Assembly (NCBI GenBank): GCA_014859985.1
Contig: JACZKN010000337.1
Coordinates: 1-18,320 of the forward strand
DNA: 18,320 bases
Direction: 5' to 3'
Source: Candidatus Krumholzibacteriia bacterium
GTDB lineage: Bacteria > Krumholzibacteriota > Krumholzibacteriia > LZORAL124-64-63
Positions within the stretch are counted from its first letter, which is position 1, and each line of letters starts with the position of its first letter. Shown one piece after another: positions 1-8,471 of the stretch. Under the pieces are notes generated by a model, which saw nothing but the letters and a program-made list of their open reading frames with translations, ran no database searches and had not been told where the DNA came from. The position numbers and the translations under genes are program-made.

Positions 1-76
1 TTCTTCTGCTGCCCACGGGCCAGGCCGCGGAGCGCGACGAGGCGGGCCGCGGCCTGGCCCGTGGGCAGCAGAAGAA
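1..76. repeat. Perfect 30-bp inverted repeat at the left edge
   Basis: Bases 1-30 are the exact reverse complement of bases 47-76, separated by a 16-nt spacer at 31-46. The left arm starts at the very first base, so it may extend further outside the window. The reading frame of the sensor gene stays open through both arms. A perfect 30-bp fold-back inside coding sequence and exactly at an edge is more typical of a contig-end or amplification/assembly chimera than of a functional hairpin. The right arm joins smoothly to the coiled-coil-like coding sequence that follows, so it is probably the genuine copy and the left arm the suspect one. Confidence 0.9.
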
Positions 77-2483
77 GGCCCGCCTGCGCGACCGCACCCG
101 GGTGCTCGAACGCATCCTTGCCGTTTCGGCCCGCATCAACGCCACCCGCCAGCTGCCGGAACTGGCCGAACGGGTGGTCGAGGCGGTGGCCGCGATCCTC
201 GGCTTCGATCAGGTCTCGCTGTACCTGTGGTCGGACGCCGCCCGGGCCTTCCAGTTGCGTGCGGCGCGGGGACTGCCCGCCGACGCCGCCGCCCGCGACC
301 GGCCCGTGACCCGCGACGAATACGTCGCGGTCACGGGATCGGACCGCCGCCGCGGCGGCTGTTTCCTGCTGCCGTCCGGCCCCTGCGACGCCGCCGGCCC
401 GGGAGCGGACCGGGACCCGCCACCGGGCTGGCGCCTGGTGGTCCCGCTGCGCGCGCCGGCGGGGGAAACCTCGGGCTTCCTGGAACTGCGCCGGACGGCC
501 GCGGGCCAACCGCCCGGTCGGGCGGAGATCCGGCAGCTGGAGTTCCTGGCCCGGCAGGCGGCGACGGCCATCGAGTCGGCCGAGGTCTACGACCGCCTGG
601 CCCGCAACAACGCCGAGCTCTCCCTCGCGTCCGAGCAGCTGGACAGCCTGGCGGACATGAAGGCCAACTTCGTGGCCAACGTCAGCCACGAACTGCGCAC
701 GCCGCTGACCTCCATCAGCGCCTACACCGAGCTGCTGCAGCAGAACCTGGCGTCGATGTCCCGCGAGTCGCTCGACGAATTCCTCAAGGTGATCCACGCC
801 GAGAGCGCCAAGCTGACCGGCGTGATCAACGACATCCTCGAACTGGGCCAGATGGAGAACGGCCGGCCCGCCCTGAACCGGGCCGAGACCGACGTCGGCG
901 CCCTGGTGCGCCGCCTGGAGGAGGGCTGGCGCAGCCGCGCCGCCGAGTGCGGGCTGGAACTGCAGGTGCGGACGCCCGCGGCACCCATCCCCATGCCCGT
1001 CGATCCGGTGCTGCTGCAGCAGCTGCTGACCCACCTGCTGGCCAATGCCTGCAAGTTCACGCCCGAGGGCGGGCGGGTGACCGTGGAACTGGAGGAATCG
1101 GGTACCGCCGTGCGCCTGGCCGTCCAGGACACCGGCATCGGCATACCGACGGACAAGCTGGGGGCGATCTTCGACAAGTTCTACCAGGTGGACGGGTCGG
1201 CCACCCGCCGGCACAACGGGCAGGGCGTGGGCCTGGCCATCTGCCACGAGATCGTCACCCACCACGACGGGCGCATCTGGGCCGAGAACGCCGAGGGCGG
1301 CGGTGCGCGCTTCACGGTGCTGCTGCCGCGGCGCACGGCGGTGGTGCAGCCGGTCCGGGCCCGGGACCGCGCCGGCCAGCCCTTCGATGCCGGCGAGTTC
1401 CTGCAGCGGCTGCTGCACTGGCTTTCCGAGAGCCTGGGCGTGCAGACGGTGACCCTGATGGAGCCCGAGCCGGACGGCCTGCACCTGGGCATCCGGGCCG
1501 CCATCGGCGTCAGCGGGACGGTCGTGCAGGGGGTCCGCGTGCGCCGCGGCGCGGGGATCGCCGGCCGCGTCTGGGCCACGGGCGAGTCGGTGCGCATCGA
1601 CGACGTGACCCGCGACCCGCGCTTCGGCCGCGAGGAGAACGAGCCCCGCTACTCCACCCCTTCGCTGCTGTGCGTGCCCCTGCCCGGACCGCGGGGCGCG
1701 CGCGGCGTGATCTCCGTGAACAACCGGGCCGACGGGCGCCCGCTGGACGACGACGACCGCCTCTTCCTGGAGGCCCTGGCGCCGCGCGTGGCCGAACTGC
1801 TGGACCGGCACGAGGAATGGCTGCGGGCGACCCGCGAACTGGGCGCGCTGCGCGAGAGCCTGCGCGCCACCACCGCGGTGGGCCACCTGCGCCAGGAGAG
1901 CCTGCTGGGGCTCTGCCAGGAGATCTGCCTGGCGACGGCGCGCGGCGCGGGGGTGACCGCCGGTGAGCTGCAGCACCTGGCCTTCGCCCTGCAGTTCTAC
2001 GACGTGGGCATGGGCTGCGTGCCGCCCCAGCTGCTGAACAAGCCCGAGCCCCTGGCGCCGGCGGAGCAGCGGGTGATGCAGCAGCACGTGGAGGCCGGCC
2101 TGGACATCCTGGACGTGCTGCGGCCGGACCTGCGCGAACGGCAGATCATCCTGCACCACCACGAGAACTTCGACGGCAGCGGCTATCCCGGGGGCCTGTC
2201 CGGGGAGGGGATCCCCCTGGGCTCGCGCCTGCTGCGGTTGGCGGACACCCTGGCGGCCCTGCTCAGCCCGCGGCCCTGGCGTGCGGCCTCTACCCTGGAC
2301 GAGGCGCTGGCGGAGATCGCCGCCGGCGCGGGCCGGCAGTTCTGCCCCCGGCTGGTGCCGCTGTTCGTGGACGAGGCCGAGCGGCGGCGCGACCGCATCG
2401 CGTCCATGCAGCGGCGCGGCGCCGACGGCCGCGACCTGGCCCGGCCGGTGCTGGACCGCCGCGGCATGGTCACCCTCTGCTGA
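3..2483 (+). CDS. GAF-histidine kinase-GAF-HD-GYP hybrid sensor (5' partial)
   Basis: Multidomain signal sensor, probably cytoplasmic because no membrane segment is visible. The frame is open from the left edge. The first possible start is GTG at 102, which has no Shine-Dalgarno site, so the gene is probably 5'-truncated. Numbering from that GTG: GAF-like domain about 20-165; dimerisation and phosphoacceptor domain about 185-250 with H196 in SHELRTPL; HATPase_c about 300-411 with N315 (N-box), DTGIGI at 343-348 and GQGVGLAI at 373-380; second GAF about 427-570; HD-GYP-like domain about 590-760. The HD-GYP domain keeps H662, H686/H687 in HHENFDGSGYP (GYP at 694-696) and D715. The signature HD of the HDxGK motif, however, reads YDVGM (Y633, D634, M637), so the first metal ligand and the lysine are missing. 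Cyclic-di-GMP hydrolysis is therefore doubtful and a binding or regulatory role is possible. The receiver-domain gene 84 nt downstream is the likely partner. Confidence 0.9.
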   Translation, partial: LLLPTGQAAERDEAGRGLARGQQKKARLRDRTRVLERILAVSARINATRQLPELAERVVEAVAAILGFDQVSLYLWSDAARAFQLRAARGLPADAAARDRPVTRDEYVAVTGSDRRRGGCFLLPSGPCDAAGPGADRDPPPGWRLVVPLRAPAGETSGFLELRRTAAGQPPGRAEIRQLEFLARQAATAIESAEVYDRLARNNAELSLASEQLDSLADMKANFVANVSHELRTPLTSISAYTELLQQNLASMSRESLDEFLKVIHAESAKLTGVINDILELGQMENGRPALNRAETDVGALVRRLEEGWRSRAAECGLELQVRTPAAPIPMPVDPVLLQQLLTHLLANACKFTPEGGRVTVELEESGTAVRLAVQDTGIGIPTDKLGAIFDKFYQVDGSATRRHNGQGVGLAICHEIVTHHDGRIWAENAEGGGARFTVLLPRRTAVVQPVRARDRAGQPFDAGEFLQRLLHWLSESLGVQTVTLMEPEPDGLHLGIRAAIGVSGTVVQGVRVRRGAGIAGRVWATGESVRIDDVTRDPRFGREENEPRYSTPSLLCVPLPGPRGARGVISVNNRADGRPLDDDDRLFLEALAPRVAELLDRHEEWLRATRELGALRESLRATTAVGHLRQESLLGLCQEICLATARGAGVTAGELQHLAFALQFYDVGMGCVPPQLLNKPEPLAPAEQRVMQQHVEAGLDILDVLRPDLRERQIILHHHENFDGSGYPGGLSGEGIPLGSRLLRLADTLAALLSPRPWRAASTLDEALAEIAAGAGRQFCPRLVPLFVDEAERRRDRIASMQRRGADGRDLARPVLDRRGMVTLC

Positions 2484-2490
2484 GGGCCGC

Positions 2491-2512
2491 GCGGCCGGTC
2501 AAGTCCGGCCGC
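2491..2512 (+). terminator. GC-rich hairpin after the sensor gene
   Basis: Perfect 8-bp arms GCGGCCGG and CCGGCCGC with a 6-nt loop, 7 nt after the sensor stop codon. There is no T-tract, so it may be a weak terminator or an mRNA-processing hairpin that separates expression of the kinase from the response regulator. Confidence 0.35.
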
Positions 2513-2567
2513 CTGTGGCCGATACCTGCGGGGTCACCGACCCCGCCGCGAACCCGGAGGCCTGCTC

Positions 2568-2942
2568 TTGCGCAAGGTGCTGATCGCCGACGACGATGCC
2601 AACATCCGCAACATCCTCGACTTCACCCTGCACGCCGAGGGCTTCGACGTCGTGGCCGCGCGCAACGGCGACGACGCCTTCACCCTGGCCCTGGGCGAGC
2701 AGCCGGACCTGGTCATTCTCGACGTGATGATGCCCGGCACCAACGGCTTCGCCACCTGCCGTCGCCTGAAGGACGACCGCCGCACCGCGCGCATCCCGGT
2801 GATCCTGCTGACGGCGCGCGGCAGCCGCGACGACCGCCGGGTGGGGGAAGAGGCCGGCGCCGACGCCTACGTGACCAAGCCCTTCAGTCCCGGCAAGCTG
2901 ATCTCCGCGGTGCAGGACCTGCTCGGGCTGCCACACCCCTGA
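2568..2942 (+). CDS. Single-domain response regulator (receiver only)
   Basis: A 124-residue stand-alone CheY/Spo0F-like receiver. The acidic pocket is D8-D10, the phosphoacceptor is D52 in LVILDVMMPG, the conserved hydroxyl residue is T82 in LLTARG, and the lysine is K104 in VTKPF. There is no output domain, so phosphoryl transfer to another protein, or protein-protein signalling, is expected. The start is TTG at 2568, chosen because GGAGG at 2556-2560 lies 7 nt upstream and the protein begins with the usual RKVLIADDD strand. It sits directly downstream of the hybrid sensor in the same direction and is its most likely phosphorylation target. That pairing is inferred from position. Confidence 0.93.
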   Translation: MRKVLIADDDANIRNILDFTLHAEGFDVVAARNGDDAFTLALGEQPDLVILDVMMPGTNGFATCRRLKDDRRTARIPVILLTARGSRDDRRVGEEAGADAYVTKPFSPGKLISAVQDLLGLPHP

Positions 2943-2955
2943 GGCTTGCCGGCGG

Positions 2956-2984
2956 TGGACGCCCGCCGCGGCCCACGCTACCAT
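2956..2984 (+). promoter_or_regulatory. Possible sigma70-type promoter for priA
   Basis: TGGACG (2956-2961), a 17-nt spacer and TACCAT (2979-2984), about 70 nt before the priA start. Each hexamer matches the consensus at 4 of 6 positions. Position and spacing fit, but the sequence match is modest. Confidence 0.35.
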
Positions 2985-2995
2985 GACGCGTTCCC

Positions 2996-3020
2996 GGGAG
3001 CCGGCCGCGGGCCGGCTCCC
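2996..3020 (+). terminator. Strong 11-bp perfect hairpin upstream of priA
   Basis: GGGAGCCGGCC, a 3-nt loop (GCG) and GGCCGGCTCCC form a perfect stem 54 nt after the response-regulator stop and 32 nt before priA. No T-tract follows. It could terminate the sensor/regulator transcript. If the promoter at 2956-2984 is real, it would instead sit in the priA leader. Confidence 0.45.
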
Positions 3021-3052
3021 CGCGTGCCCGAGTTCCGAGCCCCGGACGTCCC

Positions 3053-5068
3053 GTGCCCGCCCAGCTGCTTGAAGTCGCCCTGCCGGTGCCGCTGCCGCGC
3101 ACCTTCTCCTACCGCCACGAGCCGGCGCAGGAGTCGGCCCGCCGCCGTGCGGCCGTGGGCGACCTCGTGGTGGTGCCCTTCGGCCGCCGGCGGGAGGTCA
3201 CCGGCCTGGTGACCGGGGCCGGTCCCCTGCCCGACGGCGTGACCGCGCACGAGGGCGTCGCCCTGCGGCCGGTGACGCGGATCCACCCGCCCGAGTACCG
3301 GATCGCGGGGGAGCGCCTGCGCCTGGCCCGCTGGCTCGCCGAGTACTACATGCTGCCCCTGGGCGAGGTGGTGCCCCTGTTCCATCCGCCGGCGCCGGGC
3401 ACGGCCGCCCGGGGCGACGCCGAGGACGCGGCCGCCTATCCGGACGTGGACGCGGGCCCGGTGGTGCTGACCGTCGACCAGCGGGCCGCCCTGGCCGTGG
3501 CCGCGGCCCACCTGGACCGGGGCGCCTTCGGCGCCGTGCTGTTGCACGGGGTCACCGGCAGCGGCAAGACCGAGGTCTACCTGGCCCTGATCGAGCGCGC
3601 GCTGGCCAAGGGCCGCAGCGCCCTTTACCTGCTGCCGGAGATCGCGCTCACGCCCCAGACCCTGTCGCGCATCCACGCCCGCTTCGGCGAGCGCGCCGCC
3701 GCCATCCACAGCGGCATGTCCGCCGGGCGGCGCTGCCAGGTGCACGAGGCCGCCGCCCGGGGCGAACTGCAGGTGGTGGTGGGCCCCCGCTCGGCCCTGT
3801 TCGCGCCCCTGCCGGACCTGGGCGTGATCGTCGTGGACGAGGAGCACGAGAGCTCCTACAAGCAGGACGAGAAGCCGCGATACCACGCCCGCCACGCCGC
3901 CCTGGTCCGGGGACGCGAGGCGAAGGCGGTGGTGGTGCTGGGCTCGGCCACCCCCGACCTGGAGAGCGTGGCCAACGCCCGGGCCGGGCGCTTCGACCTG
4001 TGTCGGCTGCCGGACCGGCTGGGCGGGGGCGGCCTGCCGCCGGTGCGGATCGTGGACATGCGCGGCACCGGCGCCCCCGACGGGCTCTCGCCGGTGCTGG
4101 AGGACGCGCTGGAACAGACCCTGGCGGCGGGCCGCCAGGGCATCCTCTACTACAACCGGCGGGGCTTCGCGCGGGCGCTGCAGTGCCGGGACTGCGGCGA
4201 GGTGCAGGAATGCCCCAACTGCGACATCGCCCTGACCTACCACCTGCGGCCGCGGCGCCTGCTGTGCCACTACTGCGGGCATGCGCGCGGGGTGCCGGAG
4301 CACTGCCCGGCCTGCACGGTGGGCTCGTTCCTGCCCGGAGGCGGCGGCACCGAGAAGATCGAACTGCACCTGCACGGCCGTTTCCCCGAGGCGCGGGTCC
4401 TGCGCCTGGACCACGACACCACCCGTCGCCGCGGCAGCCACCGGCGCATCCTGGCGGCGTTCGCCGGGGGCGAGGCGGACATCCTGGTGGGCACCCAGAT
4501 GGTGGCCAAGGGCCACCATTTCCCGCGGGTGGACCTGGTGGGGGTGCTGGCGGCGGACGACGGGCTGGGCATGCCCGACTTCCGCAGCGCCGAGCGCAGC
4601 TTCCAGCTGCTGACCCAGGTGGCCGGCCGGGCCGGGCGCACCGGCGCCGGGCAGGTGGTCTTCCAGACCTGGCGTCCGGAGGATCCGGTGATCCAGGCGG
4701 CCAGCCGCCACGACTTCGACGGCTTTGTCGCCGGCGAGATGCCGGTGCGCGAGGCCCTGGGCTACCCTCCGGCGCGGCGCCTGGTGCGACTGATGGTGTC
4801 GGCGCGGCGGCTGGGCGAGGCCGAAAGCGCGGCGCGGGAACTGGCGGGGGCCCTGCGGGCCAACCTGGGCCGCGGGAGGCTGGAGGTGCTGGGGCCGGCA
4901 CCGGCGGTGTTCCCCCGCCTGCAGGACCGCTTCCGGGTGCAGCTGCTGCTCAAGGGCACCTTGCGGACGGCCGAGCGGGCGTGGCTGGCCGACTGCCTGC
5001 GCGCCCTGAAGGAGAGCCGTCGCGGGGTCGAGGTCGGCCACGACGTGGACCCGGTCAACGTTTACTGA
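3053..5068 (+). CDS. priA: Primosomal protein N', replication restart helicase PriA
   Basis: Superfamily 2 3'-to-5' DNA helicase that recognises stalled forks and reloads the replicative helicase; cytoplasmic. The 671 residues are slightly shorter than the usual roughly 730. The N-terminal DNA-binding domain opens with QLLEVALPVPLPRTFSY. Walker A is GVTGSGKT at 166-173, Walker B is DEEH at 262-265, and GSATP follows. Two zinc sites inserted in helicase lobe 2 use eight cysteines: C378, C381, C387, C390, C405, C408, C418 and C421. Lobe 2 continues with GTQMVAKGHHFPRV and QVAGRAGR. The C-terminus ends in the family-typical DVDPVNVY. The start is GTG at 3053 and lacks a good Shine-Dalgarno site, but the protein aligns with the family from its first residues. 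It appears monocistronic. Confidence 0.97.
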   Translation: MPAQLLEVALPVPLPRTFSYRHEPAQESARRRAAVGDLVVVPFGRRREVTGLVTGAGPLPDGVTAHEGVALRPVTRIHPPEYRIAGERLRLARWLAEYYMLPLGEVVPLFHPPAPGTAARGDAEDAAAYPDVDAGPVVLTVDQRAALAVAAAHLDRGAFGAVLLHGVTGSGKTEVYLALIERALAKGRSALYLLPEIALTPQTLSRIHARFGERAAAIHSGMSAGRRCQVHEAAARGELQVVVGPRSALFAPLPDLGVIVVDEEHESSYKQDEKPRYHARHAALVRGREAKAVVVLGSATPDLESVANARAGRFDLCRLPDRLGGGGLPPVRIVDMRGTGAPDGLSPVLEDALEQTLAAGRQGILYYNRRGFARALQCRDCGEVQECPNCDIALTYHLRPRRLLCHYCGHARGVPEHCPACTVGSFLPGGGGTEKIELHLHGRFPEARVLRLDHDTTRRRGSHRRILAAFAGGEADILVGTQMVAKGHHFPRVDLVGVLAADDGLGMPDFRSAERSFQLLTQVAGRAGRTGAGQVVFQTWRPEDPVIQAASRHDFDGFVAGEMPVREALGYPPARRLVRLMVSARRLGEAESAARELAGALRANLGRGRLEVLGPAPAVFPRLQDRFRVQLLLKGTLRTAERAWLADCLRALKESRRGVEVGHDVDPVNVY

Positions 5069-5192
5069 CCCGCGCGACGCCGGTCCTTTTGCCAGCGGAT
5101 CTTGCGGGTTGCAACCGTTGGCGGCGCGTTGGACCTGGGCGGGGCGGGGACGGACCACGTTCTCTCCCGTGCTGCGGGTAAACTTTAACGAT

Positions 5193-5221
5193 TTGTCAAA
5201 TTGCCGTCGTTTTGGTACGAT
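5193..5221 (+). promoter_or_regulatory. Sigma70-type promoter of the cysteine peptidase gene
   Basis: TTGTCA (5193-5198), an exact 17-nt spacer and TACGAT (5216-5221), inside an AT-rich island in otherwise GC-rich DNA. This leaves a leader of about 58 nt before ATG 5287. The priA-peptidase gap (5069-5286) holds nothing else I can name apart from a 10-bp palindrome GGTTGCAACC at 5107-5116. Confidence 0.7.
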
Positions 5222-5286
5222 CCTCGCGTCCGCATTCCCACGGCGGCCGACAGGCGGCCGCCGCGTTGCATACGGAAAGGTCCACC

Positions 5287-8200
5287 ATGACGTCCAATTG
5301 TGTCGCCCCGTGCCCGATCGTGTTCCGCCGTGCCCTGCCGTTGCTGGTGCTGGGTTGCTGCCTGGCGGCGGTCCTGCCGGCGCAGGCCCAGCCCGAGCCC
5401 GACCTCGCCGCCATCCGCGAGGCCATCGACCGCAACGGCTGGAGTTTCGAGGTCAGCGACCGCTTCACCTCGACCCTGACCGCGGACGAGCGGGCCAACC
5501 TGCGCGGCTACCGCCCCCCGGCCGGCTATGCCGAGGAGCTGAAGCGCAACCTGCGGACCTACCCGGTGGACAAAGCCGACCTGCCGTCCAACCTGGATTG
5601 GCGGGCCCTGGGCGGCGTCACCCCGGTCAAGAACCAGGGCAGCTGCGGCTCGTGCTGGGCTTTCGCGGCGACGGCCGAGCTGGAGTCGTTCGTGAAGATC
5701 TACTACGGGGTCGAGACCGACCTCTCCGAGCAGCAGGTGGTCTCCTGCAATCCCTACGGCGCCGACTGCGACGGCGGCTGGGCCACCGCCGCCTATTTCG
5801 TCTTCCGCAACACCGGCGCCGTGCTGGAGAACTGCGCGCCGTACCTGGCGATGAGCCCGCCGGCGGCGCCCTGCACCGACAGCGGGTTCCTCAAGTACGC
5901 CTGGATCACGGGCTACGACCACATCGCCAACGACGTGGAGCAGATCAAGGCCGCCCTGCAGAACGGCCCGGTATGCACGGGCATCGACGCCAGCCCCGAG
6001 TTCGAGGCCTACAGCGGCGGCTGCTACGACGTGCCGGGGCAGCGGGTCAACCACCTGGTGCTGATCGTCGGCTACGACGACCGCGCCTGCGGCGGGCAGG
6101 GCGCCTGGCTGATCAAGAACAGCTGGGGCGCCGGGTTCGGCGAGGGCGGCTACATCTGGGTGCGGTACGGGGCCGGCCTGACCGGCAGCTCGGTCACCCA
6201 GCTGCGCTACACGCCGCCGCCGAGCGGCGTCACCCTGGCGGCCTCCCTCGGCGCGGAGCCGCTGTACGGCGACGAGACCGTCGAGCTCACCTGGACCACC
6301 TCCGGCGCGCCCGTAGCCAGCGTCGATATCCGCCTGGGCATCGACGGCGACTGCCACGACCTGGTGGTGGCCGAGGACGTGCCCAACACCGGAAGCTACC
6401 AGTGGAGCGTGCCCAACCTGGGCAACGAGCGCGCGAGCCTGCTGGTCTTCGCCAGCGGCGGCACCGGCCAGGGCTGGGGCAAGACCCCCGCGTTCCTGGA
6501 CATCGTCGGCCACAAGGTGCGCTACGTCTCGACCCTGGGCAGCAACACGGCGCCCTACGAGACGCCGGCGACGGCGGCCCACACGATCAGCGCCGCGATC
6601 GCCGCCTGCACCGGGGTCGACACGCTGCTGGTGCGCGGGGGCGACTACCTGGACTCGGCCACCATCTCCGGGCCCATCCACCTGCTCGGCGGCTGGAACG
6701 ACGCGTTCACGGCGCGCGATCCGCTCCAGTGGCCCACGCGCCTGCGTTCGGGCGGCTCGGCGCTGCGCTTCGTGGCCGGCGCCGGCGACTTCTGCGGCGT
6801 GGAGGGCTTCACGTTCCTGGACTGCGTCGGCTCCACCTTCAGCCTGCCGGTGGGGGGCCAGCACGGCGGCGCCATCTACAGCAACGGGGCCTCGCCGGTG
6901 GTGCGCGACTGCGTGTTCACGTCCAACCGCGCCGCGCCCGGCTCGTCCACGGGCTACGGCGGGGCCGTCTGCGTCGTGGGCGGCAGTCCCCTGGTGGAGG
7001 ACTGTACCTTCACCGGCAACCTGGCCAGCCGGGGCGGCGCGTTCGGCGTCTTCGGGGGCGCGACCGCAGTGCTGCGCAACAGCACCTTCCTGGGCAACGC
7101 CTGCACCGACAGCGCCGGCGCGTACCTGGGCGCGGCCGTCGTCGTCGAGAACGCGGCGCTGACGGTCGAGGGCGGCAGCTTCACCGGCAACGGCAGCGCC
7201 GGCCGGGGCGGCGCCCTGGCGGCCCTGGCGGCGGACCTGATCCTGGTCGATGTGACCGTCTCGGGGAACCGCTCCCTGGGCGGCGGCGGCGGTCTGCACG
7301 CCGTCGGCGGCACCCTGGGCGCGGTGAACACCGTGTTCGCGTCCAACACCACCGGCGGCGGCAACGGCGGCGGCCTGGAGACCGACGGCACGGTCCTGGA
7401 CCTGCGCAACGTGCGCGTGCGCGACAACCGCGCCGCGAACCTGGGCGGCGGCCTGAGCGCCTTCAACGCCGCCGGGGTCGTGGAGAATTGCCTCGTCGAC
7501 GGCAATGCCGCCGCCAGCGGCGGCGGCGTGGTGGCCTTCGCGGGCGGCGAGCCGCTGGCCTTGCGCAACTCGATCGTGGCCTTCAACACCGCCGGCGGCG
7601 GCCTGCTGGCCGCCGGCACCGGGCTCCTGGCCGACTACAACAACGTCCACGGCAACCTGGGCGGCGACTACCCGTCCGGCGCCCCCGGTCCCCACGACGC
7701 GGCCGGCGACCCGCGCCTGCTGAGCCCGGCCGAGCCGGCGCTGCTGCAGGGCTCGGTGTGCATCGACGCCGGCGATCCGGCCCCCGGCTGCGCCGACCCG
7801 GACGGTTCGCGCTGCGACATCGGCCTTTTGGGCGGGCCCCTGGCCGACTTCACGGCGCCGCCCCCGGTCAGCGGCCTGGACGGGGCCGACCTCGGCGGCG
7901 GGACCTACCGCATCTCCTGGGACCCGTCGCCCGACCCCCAGGTGGGCGCCTACGCGGTCTACCGCGACACCGCGGCGGTGTTCGCGCCCACGGCGGCCAA
8001 CCTGCTGGACATCGTGGCCGACGGCACGTCCCTGGAGGACACGCCGACCCGCGACGGCACCTACTACCTGGTGGCCGCCCTGTGCGGCGACCTGCGGCAG
8101 GGCGGTTACTCGGCCCCGCTGGTGCTGGGCGGCGGGCTGTCGACAGTCGAGCCCGGCGATGCGCCGCCTCGGGTGCTGGCGGTCACCGGCATCGTGCCCA

Positions 8201-8448
8201 ACCCGTTCAACCCGCTGACCATGATCCGCTTCGCGGTGCCGGCTGAGGGTCGCGTCGAGGTGGCGATTTTCGACCTGCGCGGCCGCCACATCTGCACCCT
8301 GGTGGACGGGAACCTGGCCGCGGGCGCCCACCGGACCGCCTGGGACGGGCGCGACGGCTCCGGCCGCGCCGCCGCCGCGGGCGTCTACTTCGTGCGCGTG
8401 CGTGGGGCGGGCGCGGTGACCACCGCGAAGATGGTGCTGGCCAAGTAG
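5287..8448 (+). CDS. Secreted papain-like cysteine peptidase with beta-helix and FlgD-like C-terminal tail
   Basis: A 1053-residue exported protein. ATG 5287 is preferred over an upstream in-frame start because GGAAAGG (5274-5280) sits 6 nt before it and a signal peptide follows at once, with probable cleavage after AQA at 34. A short pro-region covers about 35-100. The C1A peptidase domain is at about 100-305, with Q117 (oxyanion hole), C123 in CGSCWAF, H256 in NHLVLIVGY and N278 in KNSWG, so all catalytic residues are intact. An Ig-like segment follows at about 310-410. A right-handed beta-helix of Gly-rich coils (GGAIYSNG, GGAVCVVGG and similar, with SFTGN/VFTSN steps) lies at about 415-850. 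An FN3-like domain spans about 858-948. A FlgD-like Ig tail runs from VPNPFNP at 970 to AKMVLAK at the end. Such tails recur in exported proteins of FCB-related bacteria and are thought to act in surface sorting. Likely role: extracellular or surface-bound proteolysis. The true substrate is unknown. Confidence 0.93.
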   Translation: MTSNCVAPCPIVFRRALPLLVLGCCLAAVLPAQAQPEPDLAAIREAIDRNGWSFEVSDRFTSTLTADERANLRGYRPPAGYAEELKRNLRTYPVDKADLPSNLDWRALGGVTPVKNQGSCGSCWAFAATAELESFVKIYYGVETDLSEQQVVSCNPYGADCDGGWATAAYFVFRNTGAVLENCAPYLAMSPPAAPCTDSGFLKYAWITGYDHIANDVEQIKAALQNGPVCTGIDASPEFEAYSGGCYDVPGQRVNHLVLIVGYDDRACGGQGAWLIKNSWGAGFGEGGYIWVRYGAGLTGSSVTQLRYTPPPSGVTLAASLGAEPLYGDETVELTWTTSGAPVASVDIRLGIDGDCHDLVVAEDVPNTGSYQWSVPNLGNERASLLVFASGGTGQGWGKTPAFLDIVGHKVRYVSTLGSNTAPYETPATAAHTISAAIAACTGVDTLLVRGGDYLDSATISGPIHLLGGWNDAFTARDPLQWPTRLRSGGSALRFVAGAGDFCGVEGFTFLDCVGSTFSLPVGGQHGGAIYSNGASPVVRDCVFTSNRAAPGSSTGYGGAVCVVGGSPLVEDCTFTGNLASRGGAFGVFGGATAVLRNSTFLGNACTDSAGAYLGAAVVVENAALTVEGGSFTGNGSAGRGGALAALAADLILVDVTVSGNRSLGGGGGLHAVGGTLGAVNTVFASNTTGGGNGGGLETDGTVLDLRNVRVRDNRAANLGGGLSAFNAAGVVENCLVDGNAAASGGGVVAFAGGEPLALRNSIVAFNTAGGGLLAAGTGLLADYNNVHGNLGGDYPSGAPGPHDAAGDPRLLSPAEPALLQGSVCIDAGDPAPGCADPDGSRCDIGLLGGPLADFTAPPPVSGLDGADLGGGTYRISWDPSPDPQVGAYAVYRDTAAVFAPTAANLLDIVADGTSLEDTPTRDGTYYLVAALCGDLRQGGYSAPLVLGGGLSTVEPGDAPPRVLAVTGIVPNPFNPLTMIRFAVPAEGRVEVAIFDLRGRHICTLVDGNLAAGAHRTAWDGRDGSGRAAAAGVYFVRVRGAGAVTTAKMVLAK

Positions 8449-8471
8449 CCCCCGCCGGCAACGGACCCCTG

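Noticed and set aside
5107..5116. 10-bp perfect palindrome GGTTGCAACC upstream of the peptidase promoter
   Set aside because: Too short to separate from chance, and about 80 nt upstream of the -35 without a repeated partner.
2978..5158. A 726-codon minus-strand open frame over priA
   Set aside because: Shadow of priA; it has no motif, while the plus strand carries the complete helicase and zinc-binding set.
5347..5361. Possible lipobox (VLGC) in the peptidase signal sequence
   Set aside because: Leu at -2 is atypical, and a standard AQA signal-peptidase I site follows, so a lipoprotein is not supported.
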